Origin: Candidatus Cyanaurora vandensis
Lineage (GTDB): Bacteria; Cyanobacteriota; Cyanobacteriia; Gloeobacterales; Anthocerotibacteraceae
DNA length: 44,033 nucleotides
Direction: 5' to 3'
Assembly: GCF_013285555.1 (NCBI RefSeq)
Contig: NZ_JAAXLT010000053.1
Span: 1 to 44,033 of the forward strand
Shown here: positions 1 to 9,108 of the stretch, in pieces
How positions within the stretch are numbered: the first letter of the stretch is position 1
Layout: each line of letters starts with the position of its first letter
Position numbers and translations under genes: made by a program
Notes under the pieces: generated by a model
Databases searched by the model: none
The model's input: the letters and a program-made list of their open reading frames with translations, nothing else
What the model was told of the DNA's origin: nothing

Positions 1-755
1 TCCAGCACGGTCCCTGCCCGACTCACCACGTAGTAGGGCAACAGAGCCGTCAACAAAGGCGCAACCCCCCAGGCAAAAAGACAGACCGGACCCAGCACTC
101 CCCCCAATCCCAAGGCCAGTTGCAGCTGCGTCCGCCAATCCGAAGGCGGGACTTTTTCCCCCGGGACTGAAGCCACTAAAGGGACGGCAAGTAATCCTAA
201 CCCCGCCCCCAGATAACTCACTGCATTCACCCCAAAGGCCCAACCCAGGGGCACTAGGCTAAAAACCAGCCCCCCCACCACCGGACCCAAGGTTTGAGCC
301 ACCGCCGTCCCCGTCGCTAAAAGCCCATTCGCTACGGTCAATTGACTCCGTTCAGGATAAAGAGCGACCAGCAACCCCCGGGAGGCCGGGTCAAGCGGGG
401 TCCCGAGCAAGCCCAGCCCAAAAGCCAGGGCATAAAAATAACCCACGGGCCACTGCTGACTCCCCAAGGCAAAGACCCCAATCACTAAGGCATGGAGTAA
501 ATAAGTTCCCTGCAACACCCGCACCGGCGGGAAACGATCCGCCAAGCGGCCTCCCGGCCACCCCGCCACTACCTGCCCCCCCAACCAAAGCGTCGAGGCC
601 GTCACTACGGCGAGGGCCGACCCCGTGCGCTCCACCAGCAACCAATTAAACGCCAACAGATGAATACTGTCGCCAATATCCGAAAGGGCACGGCTCACCC
701 ACAGCCAACCCAGGGGCGAGCGCAGCAGGGCAAAATAAGCTTTGAGTTCAACCAC
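1..755 (-). CDS. MFS transporter (3' end cut by window edge)
   Basis: This is the N-terminal 250 or so residues of a major facilitator superfamily permease; the rest lies beyond position 1. Translation of the minus strand gives a continuous frame of hydrophobic segments with the MFS loop after TM2 (GGRLADRF, similar to the G-x-L-aDR-x-G motif A). The likely start is the GTG at 755-753, which overlaps the TAG stop of the upstream TPM gene by one base, so the two genes are translationally coupled. The protein opens with a short cytoplasmic tail (VVELKAYFALLRSPLGW), typical of drug/efflux-type MFS members (DHA3-like). The substrate cannot be read from the sequence. A different frame on the same strand at 391-645 is open but is not the coding one. 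Confidence 0.8.
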   Translation of the reverse strand, partial: MVELKAYFALLRSPLGWLWVSRALSDIGDSIHLLAFNWLLVERTGSALAVVTASTLWLGGQVVAGWPGGRLADRFPPVRVLQGTYLLHALVIGVFALGSQQWPVGYFYALAFGLGLLGTPLDPASRGLLVALYPERSQLTVANGLLATGTAVAQTLGPVVGGLVFSLVPLGWAFGVNAVSYLGAGLGLLAVPLVASVPGEKVPPSDWRTQLQLALGLGGVLGPVCLFAWGVAPLLTALLPYYVVSRAGTVL

Positions 756-1507
756 TACCGAGAATCCGGCTCTGCCCGCTGGGGGGTGGGTACCAAAAAG
801 GCAATTCCCGCCGCCACCAAGAACCCCGCGCTATTCTGCAAAACGGGCACCCAGTCCGCAGTCCGCACCAAGACCACCCCCAGCCCAAAAATCAGGAACA
901 AGATGGACCATAGAGGGGCTGAGAACATTAGCCCGGGCCAATGCCAGACTTCCCCCGGACGGCGCGGATGACAGGCGAACCCGACCACCAAGCCCCCCAG
1001 CACGCTAGAGGCAAAGGTCAACAACCAGTGGTCCCCTGATAACCCCGGCACCGTAGCGCGTCCCCCTTGGCGCAGGGACTGGTCAATCGCCCCCACTGCC
1101 GACACCAACGCTTTACCCCGACCGTTTTCACCGATGTAATACTGGTTGCCATAGCGCGACTGGAGTTCCTGCCAAAAGGTCCGGGGCAACTTCGCCCGTA
1201 CCTGCGTACCGACATTAAAGAAAAGCGGGTTAGTCTGTTTGAGATCTAGTACAACCAACACCGAACGCTCATTGAGTCCCCAGTAGGTCTTGATTTGTTT
1301 GCCGGGAGTCTCGTTCTGTTGGACCAAGACCCGCACCCGCCAATTGGTCTCAGTTTCTAACCGTGTAATCTGTCCCGTCAAGGTTCTGCGTGAAACCGGG
1401 TCTACCGTACCCACGAGGTCTACCACCGGGCGTACCGGCTGGGGTAGGGTCTGAGCCAAGATATCCCCGCTCAGGGCCAGACACAAAAGTAGTAACCAGG
1501 GTTTCAT
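755..1507 (-). CDS. psb32: TPM-domain membrane protein, Psb32-like
   Basis: The 250-residue protein has a signal peptide (about residues 1-19), a TPM domain (about 27-150) and three C-terminal hydrophobic segments. Conserved-looking stretches include TNWRVRVLVQQNETPG, YWGLNERSVLVV and RTFWQELQSRYGNQYY, which I recognise from cyanobacterial Psb32 and plant TLP18.3-type proteins. In that family the TPM domain sits on the lumenal or periplasmic side and helps photosystem II repair. In an organism without thylakoids the domain would face the periplasm. The coupled downstream MFS gene suggests a two-gene operon. Family assignment is good; the PSII role is inferred from the family. Confidence 0.82.
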   Translation of the reverse strand: MKPWLLLLCLALSGDILAQTLPQPVRPVVDLVGTVDPVSRRTLTGQITRLETETNWRVRVLVQQNETPGKQIKTYWGLNERSVLVVLDLKQTNPLFFNVGTQVRAKLPRTFWQELQSRYGNQYYIGENGRGKALVSAVGAIDQSLRQGGRATVPGLSGDHWLLTFASSVLGGLVVGFACHPRRPGEVWHWPGLMFSAPLWSILFLIFGLGVVLVRTADWVPVLQNSAGFLVAAGIAFLVPTPQRAEPDSR

Positions 1508-1647
1508 GGGCCAAGCTTTACATTTGTTGACACGTTAACATAGCCGACCCACGGAGTTATTATCGAAGTTCGTGGTTAGGCTAAGTTAGATGGGGTATTT
1601 TTTGAGTCAAGGGATTATTCACTAGTCACCAAGTCAGGAGCAGATGG

Positions 1648-4551
1648 ATGCGGCGTAAGTTAACCCGGTTGGCCTTGACCTTATCCTTGACCCTAGCGGC
1701 GGTAGTTCAAGCTGAAGTCCAGATTGCCGCTCCTCGTAATCTCACCGTCGGGACTAGCCCCTACGCCGTGGCGACCGGAGACTTGGATAACGACGGGGAT
1801 CTAGACCTCGTAACCGCCACACCCAATACCCGGACCGTCTCGATCTTGCTCAATCAGGGCGATGCCTTCGCACCCGTCCAGACTGCTACCACCGGAAAAA
1901 CACCTGTTGCTGTCGTCGTGGGCGACGTAGATAACGACGGCGATCAGGATATCCTCACCGCTAATCTAGACCTCAATTCCGTCGCTCTCCTCCGCAATAA
2001 CGGTAACGCTACTTTTGGTGCGCCAGAATTTGCAGCCACGGGCACAGCTCCGGTCAGTGTGGCCTTGGGGGATTTAGATGGCGACGGCGACCGCGACCTC
2101 ATCACCGCCAACGCCGGGGCAAATACCCTCTCGGTCCTCAAAAATAACGGCAGTGGTAGTTTCGTTGCCCCTCAAAACCTCGCCGTGGGGAATAGTCCCC
2201 AAGCCGTCAGCACGGGCGATCTAGACGGCGATGGCGACCTCGATCTCGTGGTGGTCAACAAGAATTCCAATACCCTCTCATTCCTCAGGAACAATGGCAG
2301 CGCGGTTTTTACCCTCACCAGCAATTCCTTTGTCGGGCTGGGTCCCGTGGCCCTCACTGTGGGCGACCTTGATAATGACGGCGATCTAGATGTCGTAACG
2401 GCGAACTATGACGCAAATAGTATCTCCGCCCTACTCAACCTAGGCGACGGTACTTTTTTGACCGCCCAAAGTACCCATACGGGGCAACGGCCTAGGGGCG
2501 TGGGGATACTCGACCTGGATGGTGATGGCGACCGCGAAATCGTCAACACCAACGCTTTTGCCGATACAGTCTCGGTCTTGCGAAATGATACCCTCGGGCG
2601 TTTCAGTTTGCTCGCGACCCTGCCGGTGGGAGCTAACCCCGGCGGCCTCGTCCTCGGCGACCTCGATGGTGACGGCGACCCAGAGATGGTGACGGCGAAC
2701 CTCAACTCCTATGATGTCTCGCTCCTGACCAACCGGGGCAATGGCACCTTTGTCAGCGCGCCTCAATTTGCCGTCGGTGTCCGTCCAGCGGCGGTGGTAG
2801 TCGGGGACTTAGATGGCGATGGCGACCTGGATACCGTGGTTGCCAATAGCTACAGCAATGATGTATCAGTCCTGTTGAATCTAGGCCAAGGGAGCTTTGC
2901 CCCTAGGGTGGACCTCGCCGTAGGACTCAATCCCTACGCCGTGGCTTTAGGAGATGTGGACGGCGATGGTGATCTAGACCTCATTACAGCTAACTACTTC
3001 TCCGATAACGTCTCGGTCCTATTGAACAGTGGCAATGGGACTTTTGCCCTCCCACAGAACCTGAGCGTCGGGCTGGGTCCAGCGGCAGTGGTCTTGGGAG
3101 ATGTGGATGGGGATGGCGACTTGGATCTCGTCACCGCCAACAGTTTCTCCGATAATGTCTCAGTTCTTTTGAACAATGGTGCGGGGGCTTTTGGGGCGGC
3201 TCAGAACACAGTCGTTGGCCTGGGTCCCTACGGTGTGGCCTTGGGCGACCTGGACCAGGACGGAGACCTCGACCTTGCCACCGCCAATAGTCTTGCTAAT
3301 ACCGCCTCCATCCTGCGTAATAACGGTGGTACTTTTACCTTGGCGCGTAACCTAGCCGTCGGGGTTGGACCGGCTGCCATCAGAATTGGCGACCTGGATG
3401 GGGACAGCGACCTAGAAGTAATTACGGCTAATACCTATTCCGACAATTTATCGGTGCTGACCAACCTGGGCAGCTTGACCTTTGCTCCAGCCCAAAAAGT
3501 ACCCCTTGCCGCTGGACCCCTAGCTTTGACTTCAGTAGATCTAGACCGGGACGGGGACTTGGACTTGCTGACTGCCAACGGTGCTTTCAACAGTGTGTCG
3601 GTGGTCCTCAACAACGGTAATGCAACGTTCCTCCCGGCCCGGAACTACGCCACAGCCCAGGCAGCCTATGGTTTGGCGACGGGGGACTTGGACCGCGATG
3701 GCGACCTCGATCTCGTCACCGTCAGCGGCGGCACCAATACGCTCTCAGTCTTGACCACTGCCCTGCCCCAATTCCCTAAGGCAATCCGGGTTTTTGGGTG
3801 GCAGCAGGTCGGGGCGGCGGATTTTAACCAAGACGGACAGGCTGATTTGCTTTGGCGCAATTACACTACGGGTCAAAACCTGGTCTGGTTAATGAACGGG
3901 GCTATCCTCAGCAGCGAAGTTTTCCTAGACCCAGTGGTAGATACAAACTGGCAATGGGTAGGAGCGGCGGATTTCACCAACGACGGGAAACCGGATTTAC
4001 TCTGGCGCAATGCCCAGACCGGCGAGAATGCGATTTGGCAGATGGACGGGACGACCTATGTTTCGGGGTTTGGGATTAGTACAGTGACGGACCTCAACTG
4101 GCAACTCGCCGGGACGGGGGAGTTCACGGGGGACGCGCAGGCTGACCTGCTCTGGCGCAATTACCAGACGGGCGAGAACGCGATTTGGCAGATGAACGGC
4201 TACACCTATGTCCAAGCCTTCCTCCTCCCGGTGGTCACGGACCCGGCTTGGCAGTTAGTCGGGGCGGGAGAGTTCACCGGGGATGGACAGAGCGACTTGC
4301 TCTGGCGCAATTACACCACCGGCGAGAACGCGGTCTGGCAGATGAACAGCTACCTCTATGCCCAAGCCTTCCTCCTCCCACCCGTTACGGATCTGACATG
4401 GCAACTGATTGGCGCGGCGGAGTTTACCGGGGATGGACAGAGCGATCTGCTCTGGCGCAACTCAGGGACGGGCGCAACTGGCGTCTGGGAGATGGACACT
4501 TATATCTTTATCACTAGCTTCCTGTTTCCCAATCCTCCGGCTCCCAATTAA
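1648..4551 (+). CDS. Secreted FG-GAP/VCBS repeat protein, 14 + 5 repeats
   Basis: The 967-residue protein begins with a signal peptide (MRRKLTRLALTLSLTLAAVVQA cut near residue 22). I count 14 repeats of roughly 47 residues, each with a Ca2+-binding DxDxDGD-type loop (GDLDNDGDLDLV and variants), filling about residues 30-710. Fourteen blades suit two seven-bladed propellers of the integrin-alpha/FG-GAP type. A second repeat class follows (five copies, FNQDGQADLLWRN and variants, about residues 715-955), ending without an anchor or sorting domain that I recognise. The ATG at 1648 has AGGAG at 1636-1640; the ATG at 1644 is out of frame. The ligand is unknown; an extracellular adhesive or structural role is inference. 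Confidence 0.85.
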   Translation: MRRKLTRLALTLSLTLAAVVQAEVQIAAPRNLTVGTSPYAVATGDLDNDGDLDLVTATPNTRTVSILLNQGDAFAPVQTATTGKTPVAVVVGDVDNDGDQDILTANLDLNSVALLRNNGNATFGAPEFAATGTAPVSVALGDLDGDGDRDLITANAGANTLSVLKNNGSGSFVAPQNLAVGNSPQAVSTGDLDGDGDLDLVVVNKNSNTLSFLRNNGSAVFTLTSNSFVGLGPVALTVGDLDNDGDLDVVTANYDANSISALLNLGDGTFLTAQSTHTGQRPRGVGILDLDGDGDREIVNTNAFADTVSVLRNDTLGRFSLLATLPVGANPGGLVLGDLDGDGDPEMVTANLNSYDVSLLTNRGNGTFVSAPQFAVGVRPAAVVVGDLDGDGDLDTVVANSYSNDVSVLLNLGQGSFAPRVDLAVGLNPYAVALGDVDGDGDLDLITANYFSDNVSVLLNSGNGTFALPQNLSVGLGPAAVVLGDVDGDGDLDLVTANSFSDNVSVLLNNGAGAFGAAQNTVVGLGPYGVALGDLDQDGDLDLATANSLANTASILRNNGGTFTLARNLAVGVGPAAIRIGDLDGDSDLEVITANTYSDNLSVLTNLGSLTFAPAQKVPLAAGPLALTSVDLDRDGDLDLLTANGAFNSVSVVLNNGNATFLPARNYATAQAAYGLATGDLDRDGDLDLVTVSGGTNTLSVLTTALPQFPKAIRVFGWQQVGAADFNQDGQADLLWRNYTTGQNLVWLMNGAILSSEVFLDPVVDTNWQWVGAADFTNDGKPDLLWRNAQTGENAIWQMDGTTYVSGFGISTVTDLNWQLAGTGEFTGDAQADLLWRNYQTGENAIWQMNGYTYVQAFLLPVVTDPAWQLVGAGEFTGDGQSDLLWRNYTTGENAVWQMNSYLYAQAFLLPPVTDLTWQLIGAAEFTGDGQSDLLWRNSGTGATGVWEMDTYIFITSFLFPNPPAPN

Positions 4552-4554
4552 GAA

Positions 4555-4624
4555 GGCCCCTCCGCCCCACTCGTGGGGGACCAAGGCCGAAGAGGTCCCT
4601 CTCAATACCCCTTAAAAAAAGGGG
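4555..4624. repeat. Intergenic repeat copy 1 with two hairpins
   Basis: This short copy of a repeat also seen at 8685-8798 and 24207-24335 keeps the core GGCCCCTCCGCCCCA and GGGGGACCAAGGC. The middle is deleted, leaving a tight hairpin (CCCCAC TC GTGGGG). A second hairpin, CCCCTT-AAAAA-AAGGGG, lies at 4608-4624. It sits between two convergent genes, so it may end transcription of the upstream repeat-protein gene. Confidence 0.6.
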
Positions 4625-4765
4625 ACTTGAAGAGCTAAGCATGTGGAAGGCTCAAATCGTTCATGATTATGTAGATTTTTCACCTAGGACTGGGTTTCAG
4701 AGCTTGGACTTAATAAACAAATTACTTAACTTATCTAGACAGGGCAACGCAAGTAGACTCTTTTT

Positions 4766-4795
4766 CCCCTTGAAAAGGGGCTAGGGGGATCTCTT
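4766..4795. repeat. CCCCTTGAAAAGGGG hairpin with GGGGGATCT tail
   Basis: A short hairpin (CCCCTTgAAAAGGGG) is followed by ctaGGGGGATCT. A related GGGGGACTTAGGGGGACTC stretch occurs at 7099-7120 upstream of the second FG-GAP gene. Such C/G-rich foldbacks are common between cyanobacterial genes. Here it lies just past the stop of the minus-strand gene and may serve as its terminator. Confidence 0.45.
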
Positions 4796-4799
4796 AAAG

Positions 4800-6986
4800 T
4801 TAGGGTGACAACGGGGTCAAGTTTTTCAAGATGGTAACTGTGTCACTGAGATAACTAGTTACAGGGATATCGAGGTCCCCGTCGTTGTCTAGGTCTCCCA
4901 CCGCAAGATTGGAGCCTGTCACCACAAAGCCTTGCGGGTCAGCGAACACACCGTCTCCCTCATTCTGCACAAGCGTGATTCTATTGCCAAAACTCACAAT
5001 GAGATCTAGCTTGCCATCACCGTCTAGATCCCCAATCGTCACCGCGCTAGGATAGGAGCCAACGTTTACATCATCGGAAGTATTAAAGGTACCGTCTCCT
5101 TGATTCTTCAATATCTCAACTTCGCCCTCCTCAAAGCTATCTACCGCAAGGTCAAGGTCACCAGCCTGGTCCAAGTCCCCGATTGCCAAGGTATTGCCTT
5201 GGTAGGTCGCATAGGTCTGGGGAGTTAAGAAGACACCATTCCCGTTATTTTTGAGTACGGAGATGTAAGGAAAATAGGAGAAGTACGACACGGAATTTTT
5301 TGTGGCAATGTCAAGATCACCATCTTGGTCTAAATCCCCAATGACCGGCGAGGTTGGGGCATAGCCCGTCTGGAAGCTTTGCAGGGCTGAGAATGTACCG
5401 TTCCCATCATTCTTTAAGACAGAGATGGCCCCATTATCAGGCCGGGTACCGACGAAATTTGTGGCTACCACGTCAAGGTCGCCGTCGCTGTCTACATCCC
5501 CCACCACCAGTGAGCCCAGTCCATCTCCTGCGAAGAAATTTTGGGGCGGGGTGAACGTACCGTTGCCGTTATTTTTTAACACTGCGATGGTGTCAGTGAT
5601 GAGGTTGGTTACAACAAGATCCAGGTCGCCGTCGGTATCCAGGTCGCCGCTGGCTATGTACGCAGGACTATCTCCTCCACTGAAGCTTTGAGGGGGCGTA
5701 AAGATTCCTTTGCCATTGTTCTTCAAGACCGAGATAGTAGCTGTACTGTAGGAGACCGCAACAATATCGTTATCCCCGTCCCCGTCAAAGTCACCTACCT
5801 CTAAATCCCTTGGCCCCTCACCCGCCGCAAATTCCCGAGGTAATACGAAGTTCAACTTACCCCGGTTCTTCAGCACAATAAATGAGGACGAATTACCCAC
5901 CACAAGGTCAAGGTCACCATTGTTGTCTACATCGCCCGCCAGCACAAATTCTGGATAACCGCTGGGTGACAAAATGACGGGAGCCGCGAAAAAGCCTCTG
6001 CCATTGTTCCTAAGTCCAGTTGTGTCATTGTTATTCCCTACCGCTAGGTCAAGATCGCCATCGCCGTCTAAATCGCCGAGGGTCAAGGCGGTTGAATGAG
6101 TCCCGGTCACAAAGCTCCGGGGCGCACCAAAAGTACCCTGACCGCTATTCTTTAGGACAGAGACCGTATCGCTAAATAAATCAAGGGTCACCAAGTCCAA
6201 GTCGCCATCACCGTCTAGGTCTCCAGCAGTCAAGCTGGTTGGATTGTCCCCGGTTGCAAAGCTTTGACTCGCTGCAAAGGTACCTTGACCGTTATTCTTG
6301 AGGACAGAAATCCTGTCGTCATAACGGTTAGCCGTGGCTAAGTCGAGGTCGCCATCCTGGTCAAAATCTGCAACTACAACCTCATTTGGGCTATTGCTAA
6401 CTAGAAAATTTTGGGGAGGGGCAAAAGTAGCATTGCCATTATTCTTGAGTATGGAGACCGTGCCGTTGGTGCTCGTACCGGCGAGATCGAGGTCGCCATC
6501 ACCGTCTAAATCCCCTATGGCTAAGTCACTTAAATACCTACTACTCCCTGTCGCCAATCTTTGGGGCGTAGTAAAGGTCGCATCCCCATTGTTCTTGAGA
6601 ACCGCTACCCCTGTAGACTCAGTCACCACAAGATCGAGGTCACCATCCTGGTCTAAATCACCTAGAACGGGAGAGCTTGGATAATCAACGGTAGATAAGT
6701 CCTGACCGGCAGTAAACTGACCCTTGCCGTCGTTCTGCATCACTTTGATGAAATACCCACCACGATTAACTACTGTGAAAACAAGATCCAAGTCTCCATC
6801 GCCGTCCAAGTCTCCGGCTGTCGCTTCTTCAGGGCCAGCAAATAACTCAAAACTTTGGTTGCTGTTGAAAACAAACTGGGCTTGAACTGGCGCGGGTGGT
6901 AGGGCGAGTACCGTTAGACCCATCAGCAAAGCAGTGTGACCCAGGCTCAAACTCAGGGATAACGGTAAGCGCGGCAGCAAAAACAT
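4800..6986 (-). CDS. Secreted FG-GAP/VCBS repeat protein, 14 repeats
   Basis: The 728-residue protein has a long signal peptide (cleavage near PPAPVQA, about residue 36). I count exactly 14 repeats carrying DxDxDGDLDL-type calcium loops, such as GDLDGDGDLDLV and ADFDQDGDLDLA, with the recurring linker SVLKNNGNGTF. The repeat number equals that of the first repeat block of the convergent neighbour at 1648, which suggests an old duplication of a double-propeller unit; the second LLWRN repeat class is absent here. The ATG at 6986 has AGG seven bases upstream. No catalytic or anchoring domain is visible. The function is probably extracellular and calcium-dependent, but the partner is unknown. Confidence 0.84.
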   Translation of the reverse strand: MFLLPRLPLSLSLSLGHTALLMGLTVLALPPAPVQAQFVFNSNQSFELFAGPEEATAGDLDGDGDLDLVFTVVNRGGYFIKVMQNDGKGQFTAGQDLSTVDYPSSPVLGDLDQDGDLDLVVTESTGVAVLKNNGDATFTTPQRLATGSSRYLSDLAIGDLDGDGDLDLAGTSTNGTVSILKNNGNATFAPPQNFLVSNSPNEVVVADFDQDGDLDLATANRYDDRISVLKNNGQGTFAASQSFATGDNPTSLTAGDLDGDGDLDLVTLDLFSDTVSVLKNSGQGTFGAPRSFVTGTHSTALTLGDLDGDGDLDLAVGNNNDTTGLRNNGRGFFAAPVILSPSGYPEFVLAGDVDNNGDLDLVVGNSSSFIVLKNRGKLNFVLPREFAAGEGPRDLEVGDFDGDGDNDIVAVSYSTATISVLKNNGKGIFTPPQSFSGGDSPAYIASGDLDTDGDLDLVVTNLITDTIAVLKNNGNGTFTPPQNFFAGDGLGSLVVGDVDSDGDLDVVATNFVGTRPDNGAISVLKNDGNGTFSALQSFQTGYAPTSPVIGDLDQDGDLDIATKNSVSYFSYFPYISVLKNNGNGVFLTPQTYATYQGNTLAIGDLDQAGDLDLAVDSFEEGEVEILKNQGDGTFNTSDDVNVGSYPSAVTIGDLDGDGKLDLIVSFGNRITLVQNEGDGVFADPQGFVVTGSNLAVGDLDNDGDLDIPVTSYLSDTVTILKNLTPLSP

Positions 6987-7150
6987 GGGTTTACCTGGGA
7001 GAAGCTTACTGCGATAGTACCTGGAGTAAATGGCCCGGGATATCCCATAACAACCGTAAAAGCTTTCCTAAGAGAATCTGCCCTAGATCCCGTTTTCATG
7101 GGGGACTTAGGGGGACTCTTCAGCAATAAACGGCAAGACTCAGGCTATGC

Positions 7151-8611
7151 CTAGTTCTGGAGCCAGACGGAGACCGAGCCGCCCCGACAGATAAAGTTCC
7201 CCCAACCGTCTTGGTTCGTGCGCAGGGTTTCGGGGACATGACCCGTGATATCGCGGAAACTAGCGTTGGGCCGCTCGACATTCATCCATTTGTTACCCTC
7301 GGGACCGTCGCTGAGGATGACTGCCATCGCGCCGGGATGTTCAGTGTCGCCCAGCCGGGTCCAACCAATAACATCGGGATGGTCAAAATAATCCACTTGG
7401 TCGCCGTAACCATAGGCGTGACGTGCCCAAAGCAGCTTATCTAATATTTCACGGTGCGAGTCTAGCCAGATTTCGATGTTTTTATCGAAATAATGCCCCC
7501 CGTAATAATCTGCATAAAAGACGCAGGGATAACCGTCTCGTCGCAACAGAATCAGCACGTAGGCTAGGGGTTTGAACCAGGACTCAACCACACTTTCGAG
7601 CATCTGGAGCGGTTGGGTATCGTGGTTTTCGACAAAGGTGACGGCAAGGTGGGGATGCTCTTTCACAAGCGTACCTTCAAAAATACGCCCCATGTCGAAG
7701 TGACCCCCCGCCCGACTCGCCTGATGGAACTTACTCTGTAAGGGCACATCGAACAGCGACATTACTCCGTCAGTCTGGATGATGTAATTGTGCAGTTCGT
7801 CAATATTGCGGGACCAATACTCGCCCACACTGAAAAGTTCACGTCCACCAAAATGAACCCGTAAATGATTGAGCCAATCCCGGAAAAAACTCGAGCGGAT
7901 GTGTTTCACTGCATCAATCCGAAAGCCATCCACGCCCGTCGTGTCCACGAACCAGCGGCCCCAGTACATCAACTCGCCACGCACAAATTCATCGCTCATA
8001 TCCAGGTCACAGGCCATTAAATAATCGAAATTGCCTTTTTCCGGGCTGACCTCGGTACAGTAATCGCAGTCTTTAATCCGGTAAAGTTTATCCACCCGTC
8101 CCGTGTCGGCGTTGTAACAGAGCGAATCGAAGTTCCACCAATGCCATTGATGACTGGAGTACTGGTCCTTGCGCCCTGGGAAAGTGAAATGGGTGTAGGC
8201 GTGGATGGGATACCAGTCACTCTGGGGATTATTACGGTTATTCCAGTCCATTTCCTGTGCCCATATTTCCTCGGTTTTGTCGCCGCCGTCTTTGTGGTTA
8301 AAGACTACATCAGCGTAAACTTGCATCCCGTAAGCCTGAACTTCCTGAACTGCCATAAGTAACTGAGCCTTCGTGCCATATTTAGTCCTGACCGAGCCCT
8401 TCTGGTCAAATTCACCCAGGTCAAACAGGTCGTAGACGCCATAGCCCACATCGTCCTCTCCACCCGAGCCTTTATAAGCAGGCGGCAACCAAAGGGCGGT
8501 AAATCCTGCCTGGGCTAAGGATTGAGCTTCGGCTTTGAGATGCTGCCAGTGCGTACCGTCAGGCCGGATATACCATTGAAAAAACTGTAAAATTACACCG
8601 TTTTTAAACAC
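7151..8611 (-). CDS. Alpha-amylase, GH13 (cytoplasmic type)
   Basis: The 486-residue protein lacks a signal peptide and matches the intracellular alpha-amylases of GH13 subfamily 5. The N-terminus (GVILQFFQWY) and the conserved regions are visible: DVVFNHK (region I), GFRIDAVKH with the nucleophile Asp near residue 231, GEYW with the general acid Glu near 262, and VENHDTQ with the third carboxylate near 330. It should hydrolyse internal alpha-1,4 bonds of glycogen or maltodextrins. The start is GTG at 8611, with GGAG eight bases upstream. It stands alone on the minus strand. Confidence 0.92.
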   Translation of the reverse strand: MFKNGVILQFFQWYIRPDGTHWQHLKAEAQSLAQAGFTALWLPPAYKGSGGEDDVGYGVYDLFDLGEFDQKGSVRTKYGTKAQLLMAVQEVQAYGMQVYADVVFNHKDGGDKTEEIWAQEMDWNNRNNPQSDWYPIHAYTHFTFPGRKDQYSSHQWHWWNFDSLCYNADTGRVDKLYRIKDCDYCTEVSPEKGNFDYLMACDLDMSDEFVRGELMYWGRWFVDTTGVDGFRIDAVKHIRSSFFRDWLNHLRVHFGGRELFSVGEYWSRNIDELHNYIIQTDGVMSLFDVPLQSKFHQASRAGGHFDMGRIFEGTLVKEHPHLAVTFVENHDTQPLQMLESVVESWFKPLAYVLILLRRDGYPCVFYADYYGGHYFDKNIEIWLDSHREILDKLLWARHAYGYGDQVDYFDHPDVIGWTRLGDTEHPGAMAVILSDGPEGNKWMNVERPNASFRDITGHVPETLRTNQDGWGNFICRGGSVSVWLQN

Positions 8612-8684
8612 AGATTTACTCCATAAAATTGATGTTCGCTCAGTAGAATCTTACTCTAAAAAATTTATGCTGAAAAAGCTCAGC

Positions 8685-8798
8685 GGCCCTTCCGCCCCAT
8701 ACCCTGACGGGCACAGGTTAATGGGGGACCAAGGCGAAAAAGGCAAGAAGAGCATCATTAATATTCTTGCTCCCCTATGCTGCTAGTCGGGGCGGCGG
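8685..8798. repeat. Intergenic repeat copy 2
   Basis: This copy holds GGCCCTTCCGCCCCATACC, CTGACGGGCACAGG, ATGGGGGACCAAGGC and a short internal palindrome (GCAAGAA...TTCTTGC), and it ends in TCGGGGCGGCGG. Copy 3 at 24207-24335 has the same order of blocks. It lies between the amylase gene and the small gene at 8861 and contains no ORF. Confidence 0.65.
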
Positions 8799-8860
8799 TT
8801 GGGTCTGGGAGCCAGTGCTGCTAGGTCTTGAACGGATCTAGCGGTTTATCAGTTTAATGA

Positions 8861-9085
8861 CTACGCCACGTCCTCTTCGCTCAACTGCCGTTCGATGGTG
8901 CTGATACTGGCGTTGAGTCCGGCTAGACGAGCTTCTAAATCATCGCGCAGCCTTTTCAAGAAGCGGACTTTGCGTTGGAGGCGTTCCTTGCGGGAGAGCG
9001 GTTCTGGGTTGCAGAAGCCGAAATTCTGGTCAAAGGGATTGCAGCCAAAGCCGAAACTGAAACCACGGGTCATGACCGTCCTCAT
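8861..9085 (-). CDS. Small Cys-containing coiled-coil protein
   Basis: The 74-residue protein follows the metal-permease gene by 23 bases on the same strand and has a good ribosome site (GGGAG about 6 bases before the ATG at 9085). The N-terminal third is rich in Gly/Phe/Asn with two cysteines (FGCNPFDQNFGFCNPE). The rest is a charged heptad-like helix (about residues 30-70). It resembles short DUF5320-type proteins only in layout. Its position at the end of a metal-uptake operon invites a metal-binding reading, but this is inference. Confidence 0.6.
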   Translation of the reverse strand: MRTVMTRGFSFGFGCNPFDQNFGFCNPEPLSRKERLQRKVRFLKRLRDDLEARLAGLNASISTIERQLSEEDVA

Positions 9086-9108
9086 TCTTTCTCCCAGTTT
9101 AATCCCCG

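Noticed and set aside
391-645. Open minus-strand frame of 84 codons in the first kilobase
   Set aside because: Another minus-strand frame over 1-755 encodes a clear MFS permease; this one is a shadow with a Gly-rich, non-protein-like sequence.
1523-1542. TGTTGACACGTTAACA as an operator before psb32
   Set aside because: Only six of eight half-site positions match, and there is no regulator gene nearby to link it to.
1700-3760. Regularly spaced DNA repeats that could look like a repeat array or CRISPR
   Set aside because: They are in-frame codons of the DxDxDG protein repeats, differ in sequence from unit to unit, and have no unique spacers of constant length.
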